This document shows positions 13,845-22,718 of a stretch of 64,000 bases of DNA, in pieces. The notes beneath the pieces were generated by a model. The model was not told where the DNA came from, ran no database searches, and worked only from the letters and a program-made list of their open reading frames with translations. Source of the stretch: a virus; the IMG/VR virus record IMGVR_UViG_3300042458_001091, positions 17,566 to 81,565 of that record; one strand, written 5' to 3'. A program made the position numbers and the translations under genes. Numbering within the stretch: position 1 is the first letter of the stretch; each line of letters opens with the position of its first letter.

Positions 13845-14267
13845 TTATTGATAAATCCAACCTAAATTTAGTGTATTGTGCATCCATGTAAACACAGGCA
13901 CAGAAAACTCCAATTGATAAACACCGTTCCACCCCAAGTAACCTTGCCCAGTCAATGGAGATGCTTTATTAGGGTAGTGTGGGGGATAATCGGGATAGTA
14001 TATTCCTGCCCATATAAACTTCGGATCCGTTATTCCAAAGAAACCGATTTCTTTAACAATCACCGCAGTAGAAATATCGTTGTCATCTTTTTTAAAGTGT
14101 TCAACTTTTAAACAACACTGGCCTGTTTTTGCAACAAAATCAAAATCAAAATCAGTTGTTTCTGTTAACTGTTGGATTCTTCCCCGGCCATCTACATCTA
14201 CCTCAACCCAGGGCTCACCCACAGGTTCAAGTGTCACACGCATTGTTACCGGGTACTCAGTAGCCAT
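13845..14267 (-). CDS. Hypothetical protein coupled to radical SAM C
   Basis: A 140-residue protein with no recognised family. It is rich in aromatic residues and glycine in its C-terminal half (IYYPDYPPHYPNKASPLTGQ and GYLGWNGVYQLEFSVPVF), with beta-strand periodicity, and a CC pair near residue 51. Its ATG lies inside the last codons of the radical SAM gene (11-base overlap), and a terminator follows, so the two are made together. It is a plausible substrate or partner of that enzyme. Confidence 0.65.
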   Translation of the reverse strand: MATEYPVTMRVTLEPVGEPWVEVDVDGRGRIQQLTETTDFDFDFVAKTGQCCLKVEHFKKDDNDISTAVIVKEIGFFGITDPKFIWAGIYYPDYPPHYPNKASPLTGQGYLGWNGVYQLEFSVPVFTWMHNTLNLGWIYQ

Positions 14268-15573
14268 GCAGATCCAATATATCAGTTAATTCTGGGTACA
14301 ATGATCTAGCATCGTAACCGTATAGATTGTCCCAACGTCGGCACCAGGCAACCATGTCCTTTAAATGCTGTTCACTATTGGGCAACTGATCCTGTGTCAA
14401 AATGTTTAAGCATTGATCAATCTGACTTAAAATTGTGCGCGGCAATTGGTTGATGTCGCTTTCGTTATAGTCCACAGTATAGTCGTTGGTTAAGTTGTAT
14501 TCGTGTATTAAGTTTTTATAATTGTCAATGTACAGATGCCGCACAGCCAATGGCAATATCATTGGATTTAAAAAAATTGGATTTGTTACATTTAAATTTT
14601 TTACATTTATTTTATTGTCAAGGCAGTAACGCAACAAGGTATGATAAGAGCCAATGGTCAATGTACTGATAGCCGGTCTGGCTGTCACAGTTATATTTGA
14701 TCTGTTGCAATGTGCAAGATATTGTTGTATATTTTTCAGTACCAACTGAGTATCAGTGCCCTGTCTCTGGTACGAGTTATGTTCGGTAATAGTTTCAATG
14801 CTTACTTCAATTCCCACACGGTTAAATTTCTTTAACTTGTTGATCAAACTTTCATTGAATATGGTTCCGTTTGATACAAAACTAAAGTTTAAATCCGTGC
14901 GGCCATGTAGAATCATATGGTCAACAAACTCTTCAAATCTTGGTGTTAATAATGTCTCGCCGCCCATGAAATGAACATTATTGAGATCTTTTATATTGAC
15001 CAGTTCGTTGAGCACACGAGTCCATACTGCTTTGTCACGAGTCCAGTCTGTTCCTACATATTGCTGTGCATTTGCATTTCCCCATTTAACTTCTTGCGCG
15101 GCAATAGTGCTACTGGCTTGAGGATGGCACATCTTACAAGCCAGGTTGCAATAGTTTCCCAAGTCAATGTGTAAGTCTATGGGCATTCCATCATAATCAC
15201 CGTTGTTATTTTTACTAGATTCAAATTTATCGTAGCCAGGACTTTGCTCGTAACTGTTGGAGAAATTTGTTTTGGTAAAAATAACGCTCTTTTGATTGCA
15301 TTTATGTCTGCGACTGGTGCCACTGATTCCTTGCTGATAGTAACAACGACTACAAAAACTGACTGGTGAATCACTAAACATTGCCAGTCGAGCTTGCCGC
15401 ATAGGTTCACTGTTAAACCATTCAGCAATGGTCATTTGAGAGACGTTATAAGTTTTGCCTAAATTGTCCGGGTACAGTTTGTGTGATTCTTGGCAACAAA
15501 AACCTAGACTACCATCCCAGTAGATCTGTAGTTCATACCAGGGACTAGTGCAAAAAATATTTTTATTAGGCAC
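14257..15573 (-). CDS. Radical SAM protein C with N-terminal Twitch-like cysteine region
   Basis: A 438-residue radical SAM protein. The GTG at 15573, overlapping the end of clpP, is the likeliest start because it puts the conserved FCTSPW motif at Cys8 as in the paralogue at 62 kb. Auxiliary cysteines are Cys8, the pair at 26-27, and FCSRCY (74, 77). The SAM cluster motif CNLACKMC is at 142, 146 and 149; GGE is at 204-206. The insertion between the two cysteine regions is longer than in paralogues A, B, D and E. It lies between ClpP and a 140-residue orphan in one operon. Confidence 0.83.
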   Translation of the reverse strand: MPNKNIFCTSPWYELQIYWDGSLGFCCQESHKLYPDNLGKTYNVSQMTIAEWFNSEPMRQARLAMFSDSPVSFCSRCYYQQGISGTSRRHKCNQKSVIFTKTNFSNSYEQSPGYDKFESSKNNNGDYDGMPIDLHIDLGNYCNLACKMCHPQASSTIAAQEVKWGNANAQQYVGTDWTRDKAVWTRVLNELVNIKDLNNVHFMGGETLLTPRFEEFVDHMILHGRTDLNFSFVSNGTIFNESLINKLKKFNRVGIEVSIETITEHNSYQRQGTDTQLVLKNIQQYLAHCNRSNITVTARPAISTLTIGSYHTLLRYCLDNKINVKNLNVTNPIFLNPMILPLAVRHLYIDNYKNLIHEYNLTNDYTVDYNESDINQLPRTILSQIDQCLNILTQDQLPNSEQHLKDMVAWCRRWDNLYGYDARSLYPELTDILDLHGY

Positions 15574-16189
15574 GTTTTTCAATAATTTTATCAGCAAGTC
15601 CAAAATCAACTGCTTGCTGTGCGCTTAAGAATGTATCAAACTTCATAGTTTCATACAGTTCTTCATAGGTCTTGTTGGCGGTGTTGTGCTTGACATACAG
15701 TTCGGTTAGACGTTTATTTATCCGTACGCTTTCTTCAAACGCACGTTTGCTATCTTCAAACTGCAAGTCCTGCACATGTACAGATCCACGTGTGCCTGGG
15801 GTGCCGGAACTCACACGATGAATCATTGTACGTGCTTCTGGAAGTACCATGCGTTTGCCAACAGCGCCGGCCTGTGCCAACATTGATCCCATGCTGGCGG
15901 CCTGGCCCAATACAATGGTCTGCACATCGCATTTGATAAACTGCATGGTATCATAAATGGCCAGGCCTGCTGTAACAGCGCCACCAGGTGAGTTGATATA
16001 GAACGAAATATCTTTGTCAGGGTTTTCACTTTCCAAGAACAGCATCTGCGCCACAATCAAACTGGCTGAATGTTCGCTGACTTCTGTGTCCAACATGATC
16101 ACACGGTCACGAAGCAAGCGGCTGTAGATATCGTAACTACGCTCGCCTTTGGCAGTTTGTTCTAGAACAATCGGTACTAAATTAGGCAT
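15566..16189 (-). CDS. clpP: ClpP protease subunit (paralogue 1)
   Basis: A 207-residue ClpP, full length for the family. The catalytic triad is intact: Ser99 in GQAASMG, His124 in MIHR, Asp185 in MKFDTF. The substrate-binding SPGG (67-70) is present. No long propeptide is seen. As the proteolytic chamber it would pair with a ClpX-type unfoldase, and a phage ClpX with an intact IGF docking loop is encoded at 42-43 kb. It is followed by an overlapping radical SAM gene. A sigma70 promoter precedes it. Confidence 0.95.
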   Translation of the reverse strand: MPNLVPIVLEQTAKGERSYDIYSRLLRDRVIMLDTEVSEHSASLIVAQMLFLESENPDKDISFYINSPGGAVTAGLAIYDTMQFIKCDVQTIVLGQAASMGSMLAQAGAVGKRMVLPEARTMIHRVSSGTPGTRGSVHVQDLQFEDSKRAFEESVRINKRLTELYVKHNTANKTYEELYETMKFDTFLSAQQAVDFGLADKIIEKRA

Positions 16190-16227
16190 GGAATTTCCTT
16201 GTTATGCATGGGTGTGTAATATAAGTA

Positions 16228-16256
16228 AGTATAACACATAAAGTGATTGTATGCAA
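16228..16256 (-). promoter_or_regulatory. Sigma70-like promoter of clpP
   Basis: TTGCAT (16251-16256), 17 bases, TATACT (16228-16233) on the minus strand. Confidence 0.65.
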
Positions 16257-16910
16257 GATATTAAGTTTGAAATTTTTCCAGAAGACTATGCCTATTCCCG
16301 GGTTCAGACAACTTTTCCGTGGAGCCGAACAGAGTTAATAGCAGACTTTGAACAGGAGGATTGGAAACCATACGGAGCCGAAACTGCTGTTAAACACGAC
16401 GCTTGGACTGGCAAACGGTTTAAAGTGCATCGTCCCCGAAGCTCTAAGTTGCAACAAATTTCTCAATTCTTCAGGCAGGATTCTGTAAAAGATTACGTCA
16501 TTGAATGCCTGTATCGAGACAAACCTATCTTACAAATAAACTGGCAAATGTATCCTTGGCGCATGAGCACCAATACTGTGTTACATGCAGAATTTACAAA
16601 AGATTTGCCAGGCTTTGAAAACGGTATTCACTGCGACATGCGACGACTAGTAGGAACTGGTATGATATATCTGGCCGAGGGTGACGATCCAGCCTCAGCC
16701 AGTTGCTTTTATGATCATCCAGATCGTCACAACCCTCGTCGTGTCACCACCGGCTACGGCGCAGGGTGGGTACACAGCAACGATTGGAATACCTGGCACG
16801 ATGGTTGGAATCGCACTGACAAAACACGCTATAGTATCTTGTTGGCTCTTACTTTGAAACTGGAGAATCAACCACAAGCAACTGATCAAGCGGTGCAAAC
16901 CACGGTGTAA
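16251..16910 (+). CDS. 2-oxoglutarate/Fe(II)-dependent oxygenase-like protein
   Basis: A 219-residue protein whose C-terminal half fits a double-stranded beta-helix oxygenase: the HxD iron ligands are His127 and Asp129 (HCD), the distal histidine is probably His183 (TWHDGW), and Arg193 (TRYSI) fits the 2-oxoglutarate-binding residue. T4-like phages often carry such enzymes with unknown targets (nucleic acid, protein or sugar). The last 62 bases overlap, in antisense, the 3' end of a radical SAM gene. It is a single-gene plus-strand unit. Confidence 0.75.
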   Translation: MQDIKFEIFPEDYAYSRVQTTFPWSRTELIADFEQEDWKPYGAETAVKHDAWTGKRFKVHRPRSSKLQQISQFFRQDSVKDYVIECLYRDKPILQINWQMYPWRMSTNTVLHAEFTKDLPGFENGIHCDMRRLVGTGMIYLAEGDDPASASCFYDHPDRHNPRRVTTGYGAGWVHSNDWNTWHDGWNRTDKTRYSILLALTLKLENQPQATDQAVQTTV

Positions 16911-18123
16911 TTAGTTCTGCAAATTCAGGCACGGCTGTTTCAAAAGTTTGTCCACGGCTACGATCAAGGCCGCGAGTGTAACGATGAAATTCCCGGAAGT
17001 GATGCTGTTGTCCTTCCATTGGTGTATTCAAAAAGTTCAACACAATTTCACAATGGTCTTTCCAGTAGCGTTGATGCCACGGCCCAATATCATCCCCTGT
17101 CACATACTTTGACAATTTATCAGTAATTGCGATTTTAACAGCATCGGGCAAACTTTTCACACACAGCTGATATGGTAAGTGCAACATGTTAAAGTTAGTG
17201 CCCAGCCCTTTCTTTGCAAAGAAATCAAATATCTCATCCAGATAATACACATTCAAACTGTTGACAGTGATACACACGCTAAATTGAAAGTTTTTGTTTG
17301 TGCGTTGTGCCTGTAGGAATCGTTCAAGATTGGCGGAAACCAGATCCCAGGTACTAGAATAGCGAACATATCCACACCTATCTTCAATGTCATCAATGCT
17401 GAGATCAAAATAAACTCGTTTAAATTGCTTTAACAAATTTTCTAACTCATCATTCCAGACAGTGCCATTGGTGCTAAAATGTAGGTCTATGTTTTTTGCA
17501 GTGCCTTGATCCACAGCAGCCTGTAGCACGTCAAAGTTCTTTTTGATCAGCATGGGCTCTGCACCGTAGTAGTCAATGTACACTGCATTAGGCACCCACT
17601 TGCTCATGGTGTTCCAGAGGTCTTGATTGTTGTCGCTGTAACTGGCAGGAATTCTGCGCCAGCGTTTGAGATACTCTGGGTAAGAAACGCCTTCTGCGGG
17701 CTGTGCTGCCAATTCCCAATCTTCACGATACCATTGACTGGACACTTCTGGGTTACAGGTTCTGCATTTCATGTTGCAGGTGTTGCCCATTTTTAGGTCC
17801 AGTATTTGCGGTTGATCATCACGGTCAGTCACTGGATGATTCATGCTGTTGTGCCACTGTCTGCGTGACTTTTTGCCGGCGTGTTCATCGTCCCAGCAGG
17901 CCTGACAACTGGCATGCTCTTGATTGTTTTCCAACGATTCTTGTATTTCTCTGCGTGTAGGGCTTGTCCATGCTTGTTCTAACGTGTGGGTGTCTAGATA
18001 TATCTGCTCACCCTGTGCATCTTCCAGGTATTTTCTACTGTGACAGCACAGATATGTTCTTCCAGAATTGTGCAGGCCCAGGCCTTTGTCGGCTAAAATA
18101 CAGTATAAATTACTTTGTTTCAT
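16849..18123 (-). CDS. Radical SAM protein D with GAE variant motif
   Basis: A 424-residue radical SAM protein closest in layout to paralogue B. Auxiliary cysteines are Cys8, the pair 26-27 and CQACW (73, 76); the SAM cluster motif CNMKCRTC is at 116, 120 and 123. The SAM-contacting GGE motif is replaced by GAE (187-189, YYGAEPM), which usually still works but departs from the other five. It overlaps the oxygenase gene tail-to-tail by 62 bases. Substrate unknown. Confidence 0.85.
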   Translation of the reverse strand: MKQSNLYCILADKGLGLHNSGRTYLCCHSRKYLEDAQGEQIYLDTHTLEQAWTSPTRREIQESLENNQEHASCQACWDDEHAGKKSRRQWHNSMNHPVTDRDDQPQILDLKMGNTCNMKCRTCNPEVSSQWYREDWELAAQPAEGVSYPEYLKRWRRIPASYSDNNQDLWNTMSKWVPNAVYIDYYGAEPMLIKKNFDVLQAAVDQGTAKNIDLHFSTNGTVWNDELENLLKQFKRVYFDLSIDDIEDRCGYVRYSSTWDLVSANLERFLQAQRTNKNFQFSVCITVNSLNVYYLDEIFDFFAKKGLGTNFNMLHLPYQLCVKSLPDAVKIAITDKLSKYVTGDDIGPWHQRYWKDHCEIVLNFLNTPMEGQQHHFREFHRYTRGLDRSRGQTFETAVPEFAELITPWFAPLDQLLVVDSPVSK

Positions 18124-18164
18124 ATATTGATTTATGATAAGTAAACAACAACGGAAAAAGAATC

Positions 18165-19751
18165 ATGCGTGACCTACTTAATTTACTTGACAATGTATTA
18201 ACTGAAGAAAATCTAGCGGCTAAGGAAATACCCTCTAGAAAAATGTCTGCATTTATAGATCCCAAAACTAAAAAACAATTGAACCGTTCAGAGTTATTCT
18301 TGTGGAAAGTTAAAAATGCATCACCTTTTGAACTGGTAGGTGGAGGAACAGTTACCATTAATCCCAAAGAGGCACAAAAAATTGCAACTTGGCTTGCTAC
18401 CGGTCCTTCTGGTACTATAGCAATGGCCACGTCAGATGGCGGTACAGTAAAAAATACTCAACTACAAAAAACTGTAGAATTTGGCAGCAAGGAAGCAGAG
18501 AACATCAAAATCAAACCCAGTGATATTTTTCAAACAGATGAAAAAACTGAAATTGCTGATTTAGGCAACAATATTGATGCACTATTACAGGCTGGCGGAT
18601 TTCCAGCATCAGAGATGTATGACAAAATTGCCAATAATCCTGCTCTAGTAAAAATGGGAAAAATAGGAGATGCAGTAATTTACATGGCCAATCAGGCCAA
18701 CAACGGTCAAGTGCCGACATTCCCAAACAATCTCAATCAAGATCAAATCAAAGCAATTGAACTGTATGCCAGTGAATATCTTGGTGCGCTAGGACTGGTC
18801 ACTGGTGGAGTACCATTCATGCGTGGATCTCGAGAAGAGTTTGAAGGATTCGTGGGCGGTGATCTCAAAGACATGATTATGTTTTTCCCCAAAGCATCAA
18901 ACAATCCCTTGGCCGACAGTTTTAGTGTAGTTAATGACGAAACTGGTCATGCTGTTAAAATTTCTAGCAAAGCTGCCGGCAAAGGAGCACCCCCGAGCCT
19001 AGGCAGTATGAAATTCCCAGATGATATTAAGAAAAAATATCCGGAGGCTACACAATTTTTGAATAAAGCACAAGATGCATCTTTAAGTGCATTCACTCAA
19101 CCATTTGCGTTGATGAACTATCTGTACGAAATCAACCCTAACAAAATTCCCAAAGCATATCGCGGGTTAATGCCATTTACCCCAGCATTGGTCAGCCAAC
19201 TTGAAAACAACATGAAAGGTGGCAAACCTATACCACGATCTATCATGAAACAGTTTGAAAAACAACTAAATCCCAAAGTTCGTGATGGCTCAGCCACTGA
19301 CGGTGGCAAAGCATGGTATGCTGTGATTCAAGACATGATGCGAGCAGTTAACGCCGATCGTGCTGTGCCGGAACTACGTGCCGCATTGATTGAAAGTTTA
19401 GGTTACAACTTTGTTCAGTTATATACCAATGCCAAAGGTAACAAATTAGTAACACAAGCGTTTTGGCCTGCAAAAATTTCCGGGCAAGTTAAACTTAAAT
19501 CTAAGGGATCTGCTGGAGAACTCAAAGGCAAAATGAGTGTGGAAATATCTCCCGGTGGCGAAGACTTGTACGATCCTTATAATCTTGACGACACACGTGG
19601 TGATCTTGGTGGCGTGACCTACACTGACGACACTGAAAAACTAGATGATATTGAAAATCAACGTTCCGGAGTCACTGCGGCAGCCGGCGGCATAGAAAAA
19701 ACTAAACAATTAGGAAACGATAAAACGCTGGGACGCAAGCGCCAGCGTTAA
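18165..19751 (+). CDS. Large hypothetical phage protein
   Basis: A 528-residue soluble, Lys-rich protein beginning MRDLLNLLDNVLTEEN. No domain is recognised. The middle (about residues 180-370) is mixed alpha/beta with the conserved-looking stretches GLVTGGVPFMRGSREEFEGF and QPFALMNYLYEINPNKIPKA. The last 80 residues are polar and Gly/Asp-rich. Single-gene plus-strand unit ending tail-to-tail with clpP paralogue 2 in a shared TTAA. A virion or DNA-associated role is possible, but this is a guess. Confidence 0.65.
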   Translation: MRDLLNLLDNVLTEENLAAKEIPSRKMSAFIDPKTKKQLNRSELFLWKVKNASPFELVGGGTVTINPKEAQKIATWLATGPSGTIAMATSDGGTVKNTQLQKTVEFGSKEAENIKIKPSDIFQTDEKTEIADLGNNIDALLQAGGFPASEMYDKIANNPALVKMGKIGDAVIYMANQANNGQVPTFPNNLNQDQIKAIELYASEYLGALGLVTGGVPFMRGSREEFEGFVGGDLKDMIMFFPKASNNPLADSFSVVNDETGHAVKISSKAAGKGAPPSLGSMKFPDDIKKKYPEATQFLNKAQDASLSAFTQPFALMNYLYEINPNKIPKAYRGLMPFTPALVSQLENNMKGGKPIPRSIMKQFEKQLNPKVRDGSATDGGKAWYAVIQDMMRAVNADRAVPELRAALIESLGYNFVQLYTNAKGNKLVTQAFWPAKISGQVKLKSKGSAGELKGKMSVEISPGGEDLYDPYNLDDTRGDLGGVTYTDDTEKLDDIENQRSGVTAAAGGIEKTKQLGNDKTLGRKRQR

Positions 19752-20323
19752 CGATTCAGTACGGAGATGTTGTCGCAGATGCCAAGCTTCAAGGCTTCTT
19801 CTGCACTGAGATACACATCGTGTGCCGGCAACAAGGTTCGTTTAATTTCTTCTTCTGATAATCCTGTACACTGCACATAGTGTGCAACCATGCGCTTTTG
19901 TGTAAGATCAAACTCTTTCATTGTGGCCATCAACTCATGATGCTTGCCATCATTGCCCCAGGCATACTGATGACTCATGATACTAGTGTTGGGCGTTAGT
20001 GTTCTGCGTCCGGGTGATCCTGCCAAAAAGATCAACAATCCAGCACTGGCAATCTGACCCAGACCCACAGTCTTAATGAATATGTTGGAACTACGCATCA
20101 CGTCAATTAGGGCAAAGGCCGCACTCATGTCCCCGCCCTCTGAACAGATCATCAACAACAGTTCTTTGCGTTTTCTTTTTGTAACAAAGTTCTCGTGCAG
20201 AATCCATTCGATCGCAGGCTTTATACTTTCATGGTCTACTTCTCCCATGAAAACATACATACCATTATCTGCCAACGCTTGTGTGTGGTCTTTTACGGTG
20301 TCAAAATCTTGCTGTGTGGCCAT
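19748..20323 (-). CDS. ClpP-like protease (paralogue 2)
   Basis: A 191-residue divergent ClpP-family protein. The nucleophile is Ser93 in GQIASAG, the histidine is His118 in IMSHQY, and Asp169 (PAHDVYLSAEEAL) occupies the third triad position. The strand before the oxyanion loop is SEGGDM instead of the usual SPGG. It is clearly different from the ClpP at 15.6 kb and resembles phage-type ClpP-like proteins rather than the cellular enzyme. It could form mixed rings with the first paralogue or act separately, for example in prohead processing. Confidence 0.85.
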   Translation of the reverse strand: MATQQDFDTVKDHTQALADNGMYVFMGEVDHESIKPAIEWILHENFVTKRKRKELLLMICSEGGDMSAAFALIDVMRSSNIFIKTVGLGQIASAGLLIFLAGSPGRRTLTPNTSIMSHQYAWGNDGKHHELMATMKEFDLTQKRMVAHYVQCTGLSEEEIKRTLLPAHDVYLSAEEALKLGICDNISVLNR

Positions 20324-20354
20324 GTTTAAATCAGTTAATTTGTGTGTGTTCAGT

Positions 20355-20384
20355 ATTATACTACTGAACTGTCAAGATGCACAA
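20355..20384 (-). promoter_or_regulatory. Sigma70-like promoter of clpP paralogue 2
   Basis: TATAAT (20355-20360) with TTGTGC (20379-20384) at an 18-base spacing on the minus strand. Confidence 0.55.
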
Positions 20385-20414
20385 TTACTTATGGCGCAAT
20401 GTTGGCGCCAAAAA

Positions 20415-21482
20415 TTAACAATTTGGACCGCGAACTATGGCTATTTTAACCTGATCTAAGTTGGCTGTGGGCAAACGGCTGAGATCAATAAATGTATTAA
20501 ATCTTTTGACTGCTCGGCCATTAATTGCCACTTGGTCATGGGTCTGATTTACATAGTACCAAGCAGAATGATCGCGATGGTCCAGTTCTTTGGCATAAAA
20601 ACACTGTTTGAATTGCTCAGTTCCTGCGGTGTCCACAATGGCAACTCGTATAGTAGGCTGGCTTTGGATCATCTCTTTACGTACCATTTGGTCAGCAACT
20701 GTATCGTTAAACCAAGTTTGGGTGGTTGAGCCAAACCCAGGGCGTACAACATCAATCTGGGATGACACACCTCTACATCCAAACAAGCCGCCACAATCGG
20801 AACGTTGGTTTATTGCAGTCAGTGCTTCGGCAACACTTTCAAGGTACTCTTTACTCCATGATAACCAAAACGCCACTTCTAATTGTCCTGTCCTGTTGGC
20901 ATCAAATAAGACTTGTGTTTTATCCAATTCGATTACAAACGCTCTTTTGGGATAGTCAGTCAAGACAGATTTAAGCAACCTATCTCCTGAGGTTCTTTCG
21001 TGCTGTAGTGTTTGTATCTGTGTGCCGATACGCCCACCTTCTACTACACCAACAGCGGCAGATCGATTTAGCAAACGGTTGGCAATTTTACTGGGACGCA
21101 CCCATACCTTCATGTTGACCAGCACTCGATTACCTACTCTTTGCTGTTCAACAACTTCGAATCGATCCACATAGCCACTGGCATAGGTAATGATTTCATC
21201 TCGGGCAATACGATCGTTTCGTACTTCTGTTTCGGAAGCAACAACTGTGCCGACTGCATGTTCAACTGCCAATCTGAAACCTTGCTGCCTAGCCTGGTCT
21301 ATTGTGATGCCTTCGCCGATCACTTCAACATACAACACCTTTTCAGTGGAGGTTTCATAGATCCAACGGGCCACAGTTATGCCTGTGCCAATGGGACTGC
21401 GAAGTACATCTGCAATAGTGATACCTTGTGCGGCAGTCACGACCACAACAGTGCTGACTGCGACGAGTAAACGTTTTAGCAT
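20415..21482 (-). CDS. Periplasmic FlgT/LPP20-like protein
   Basis: A 355-residue protein with an N-terminal signal peptide (MLKRLLVAVSTVVVVTAAQG). Residues about 45-135 (EVIGEGITIDQARQQGFRLA, then a GYVDRFEVV block) resemble the N-terminal domain of FlgT and LPP20-type envelope proteins: an alternation of a long helix with strands ending in VNMKVWVRPSK. Two cysteines near residue 242 (CGGLFGC) could form a disulfide. It lies two bases after the lipoprotein gene, and both share a promoter. Envelope function in the host is likely; the fold assignment is by eye. Confidence 0.65.
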   Translation of the reverse strand: MLKRLLVAVSTVVVVTAAQGITIADVLRSPIGTGITVARWIYETSTEKVLYVEVIGEGITIDQARQQGFRLAVEHAVGTVVASETEVRNDRIARDEIITYASGYVDRFEVVEQQRVGNRVLVNMKVWVRPSKIANRLLNRSAAVGVVEGGRIGTQIQTLQHERTSGDRLLKSVLTDYPKRAFVIELDKTQVLFDANRTGQLEVAFWLSWSKEYLESVAEALTAINQRSDCGGLFGCRGVSSQIDVVRPGFGSTTQTWFNDTVADQMVRKEMIQSQPTIRVAIVDTAGTEQFKQCFYAKELDHRDHSAWYYVNQTHDQVAINGRAVKRFNTFIDLSRLPTANLDQVKIAIVRGPNC

Positions 21483-21483
21483 G

Positions 21484-22176
21484 TTATTGCATCATTAGGC
21501 CACGTACCACTGGGCGAACTGCATTGGATTTTTTGTCCCAACGATACACCACCCGGACGTTTTTACCACTGTTGATCACCTCACCTTTGACCAGATACAA
21601 GCCTGACAAGATACCTGCATTTTGTGTGGTGATGGTGTTGTTGACTGTGCTGGCAATTCTCAACGCATCGTTGCGAACAGCAGTATTATCTTCTTTAGAA
21701 GTACTGCCGGTATTCCGTTGCGGATTTAAATCCGCGGCCACGTCTGTGTCATCTGTGGACTTGATAGCATTGGTGGTAAAGTTGTTTTTCTTGTTGTCGT
21801 TGGCCTGCTCCAGGTTGCTACTGATCATACGCACAGATGTCCGACTTGTGATGTTTTCTCGATTGATAAAGTCGTTAAGACTTTTCTTGGCTTCAAGTTC
21901 AGCCACACGGAATGATTCACGTATGGCGTTTTGACTATTGCCCCACACAGGTGCATAGCCAATGACTTCAATGCTTTCAACGTTGCCCGAGAATGTGCCA
22001 TACTTGATACTAACACCAAGACGAGTAAAGTCGTTAGTAGCTGTTTGCTCACTGATTGGTGCAGTGGCATTGGCACCAGGTGCAACGCCGGAGTTCTGGC
22101 TCAGCGGATTGGAACTACATCCAGTTAACATTACCAGCACAGCCACGGCTGTGGCAGATAAAATACGATTCTTCAT
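21484..22176 (-). CDS. LPP20-like lipoprotein
   Basis: A 230-residue lipoprotein: signal peptide MKNRILSATAVAVLVMLTGC with lipobox LTGC (Cys20), followed by a low-complexity linker and a segment (YAPVWGNSQNAIRESFRVAE) resembling the LPP20 helix-strand unit that the next gene also carries. The end, VVYRWDKKSNAVRPVVRGL, looks like the terminal strand of that fold. Made from its own sigma70 promoter with a strong AAAAGGAAG Shine-Dalgarno. Together with the 355-residue protein it looks like a two-component outer-membrane/periplasm pair. Confidence 0.7.
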   Translation of the reverse strand: MKNRILSATAVAVLVMLTGCSSNPLSQNSGVAPGANATAPISEQTATNDFTRLGVSIKYGTFSGNVESIEVIGYAPVWGNSQNAIRESFRVAELEAKKSLNDFINRENITSRTSVRMISSNLEQANDNKKNNFTTNAIKSTDDTDVAADLNPQRNTGSTSKEDNTAVRNDALRIASTVNNTITTQNAGILSGLYLVKGEVINSGKNVRVVYRWDKKSNAVRPVVRGLMMQ

Positions 22177-22253
22177 TTCGCTTCCTTTTGTGTCTTTTTC
22201 TGGTTAACCGATACGGTTTGTTTACACCCAAGAAAAATCCAGTTCATGTGTGT

Positions 22254-22282
22254 ATTGTACACGAACTGGATTAATTGGTCAA
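22254..22282 (-). promoter_or_regulatory. Sigma70-like promoter of the lipoprotein pair
   Basis: TTGACC (22277-22282), 17 bases, TACAAT (22254-22259) on the minus strand. Confidence 0.75.
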
Positions 22283-22304
22283 TGCCTTTTGGGCCAAACG
22301 GATA

Positions 22305-22583
22305 TTATTTGGCTTTGGGCTGAGTAGTTTGGTAAGCCTTCATGATGCCTTCACCAAACTTGGTGTAGTCAAATTTCATTGCTTCTTGCATGGCTTTGGT
22401 AGATTCGGAAACCAAAGTAGTTATGGTTTCGGAACCGACTTTGGCGGCTTTTTTGGTATAATTGGCCTGCTCATCAATGAACGTGTTCATTGCGTCTGCT
22501 ACCTTTTCATTTTGGACAAATGTCTTAACGAATTGTTTTTTGCTGTTTTGTACAGCGTCGATTGATGCGTCTAGTGTAAACAT
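22305..22583 (-). CDS. Small helical phasin-like protein
   Basis: A 92-residue, all-helical protein (MFTLDASIDAVQNSKKQFVK) with heptad-like spacing. The pattern of alternating Ala, Thr and Lys, and segments such as SETITTLVSESTKAMQEAMK, weakly resemble phasins, the proteins that coat polyhydroxyalkanoate granules. It is a monocistronic late gene with a strong leader hairpin, so it should be abundant. A small virion or scaffold protein is the alternative. Confidence 0.6.
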   Translation of the reverse strand: MFTLDASIDAVQNSKKQFVKTFVQNEKVADAMNTFIDEQANYTKKAAKVGSETITTLVSESTKAMQEAMKFDYTKFGEGIMKAYQTTQPKAK

Positions 22584-22661
22584 AATTTTCTCCTATTAAG
22601 CGAGTTTACTATAAGGCCCGACCTATTCAGCACCTTATGTTCTATTGTAACATTATTTATG
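22584..22661 (-). promoter_or_regulatory. Late promoter and structured leader of the phasin-like gene
   Basis: CATAAATA (22654-22661) preceded by the 20 bases shared with 52125-52144, then a hairpin (22611-22638; stem ATAAGG/CCTTAT, loop beginning TGCTGA and ending GGTCGGG), then AACTCGCTTAATAGGAG. Second member of a three-copy leader element (see 39597 and 41765). Confidence 0.75.
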
Positions 22662-22705
22662 TTGCAACGCAACATCATTTGGTATTTTTATTAGTGAATG
22701 GTCAC

Positions 22706-22711
22706 TAAATA
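22706..22711 (+). promoter_or_regulatory. T4-like late promoter (leaderless configuration)
   Basis: TAAATA ending 7 bases before the ATG at 22719 of the glycosyltransferase-like gene. Confidence 0.55.
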
Positions 22712-22718
22712 GTATAAT

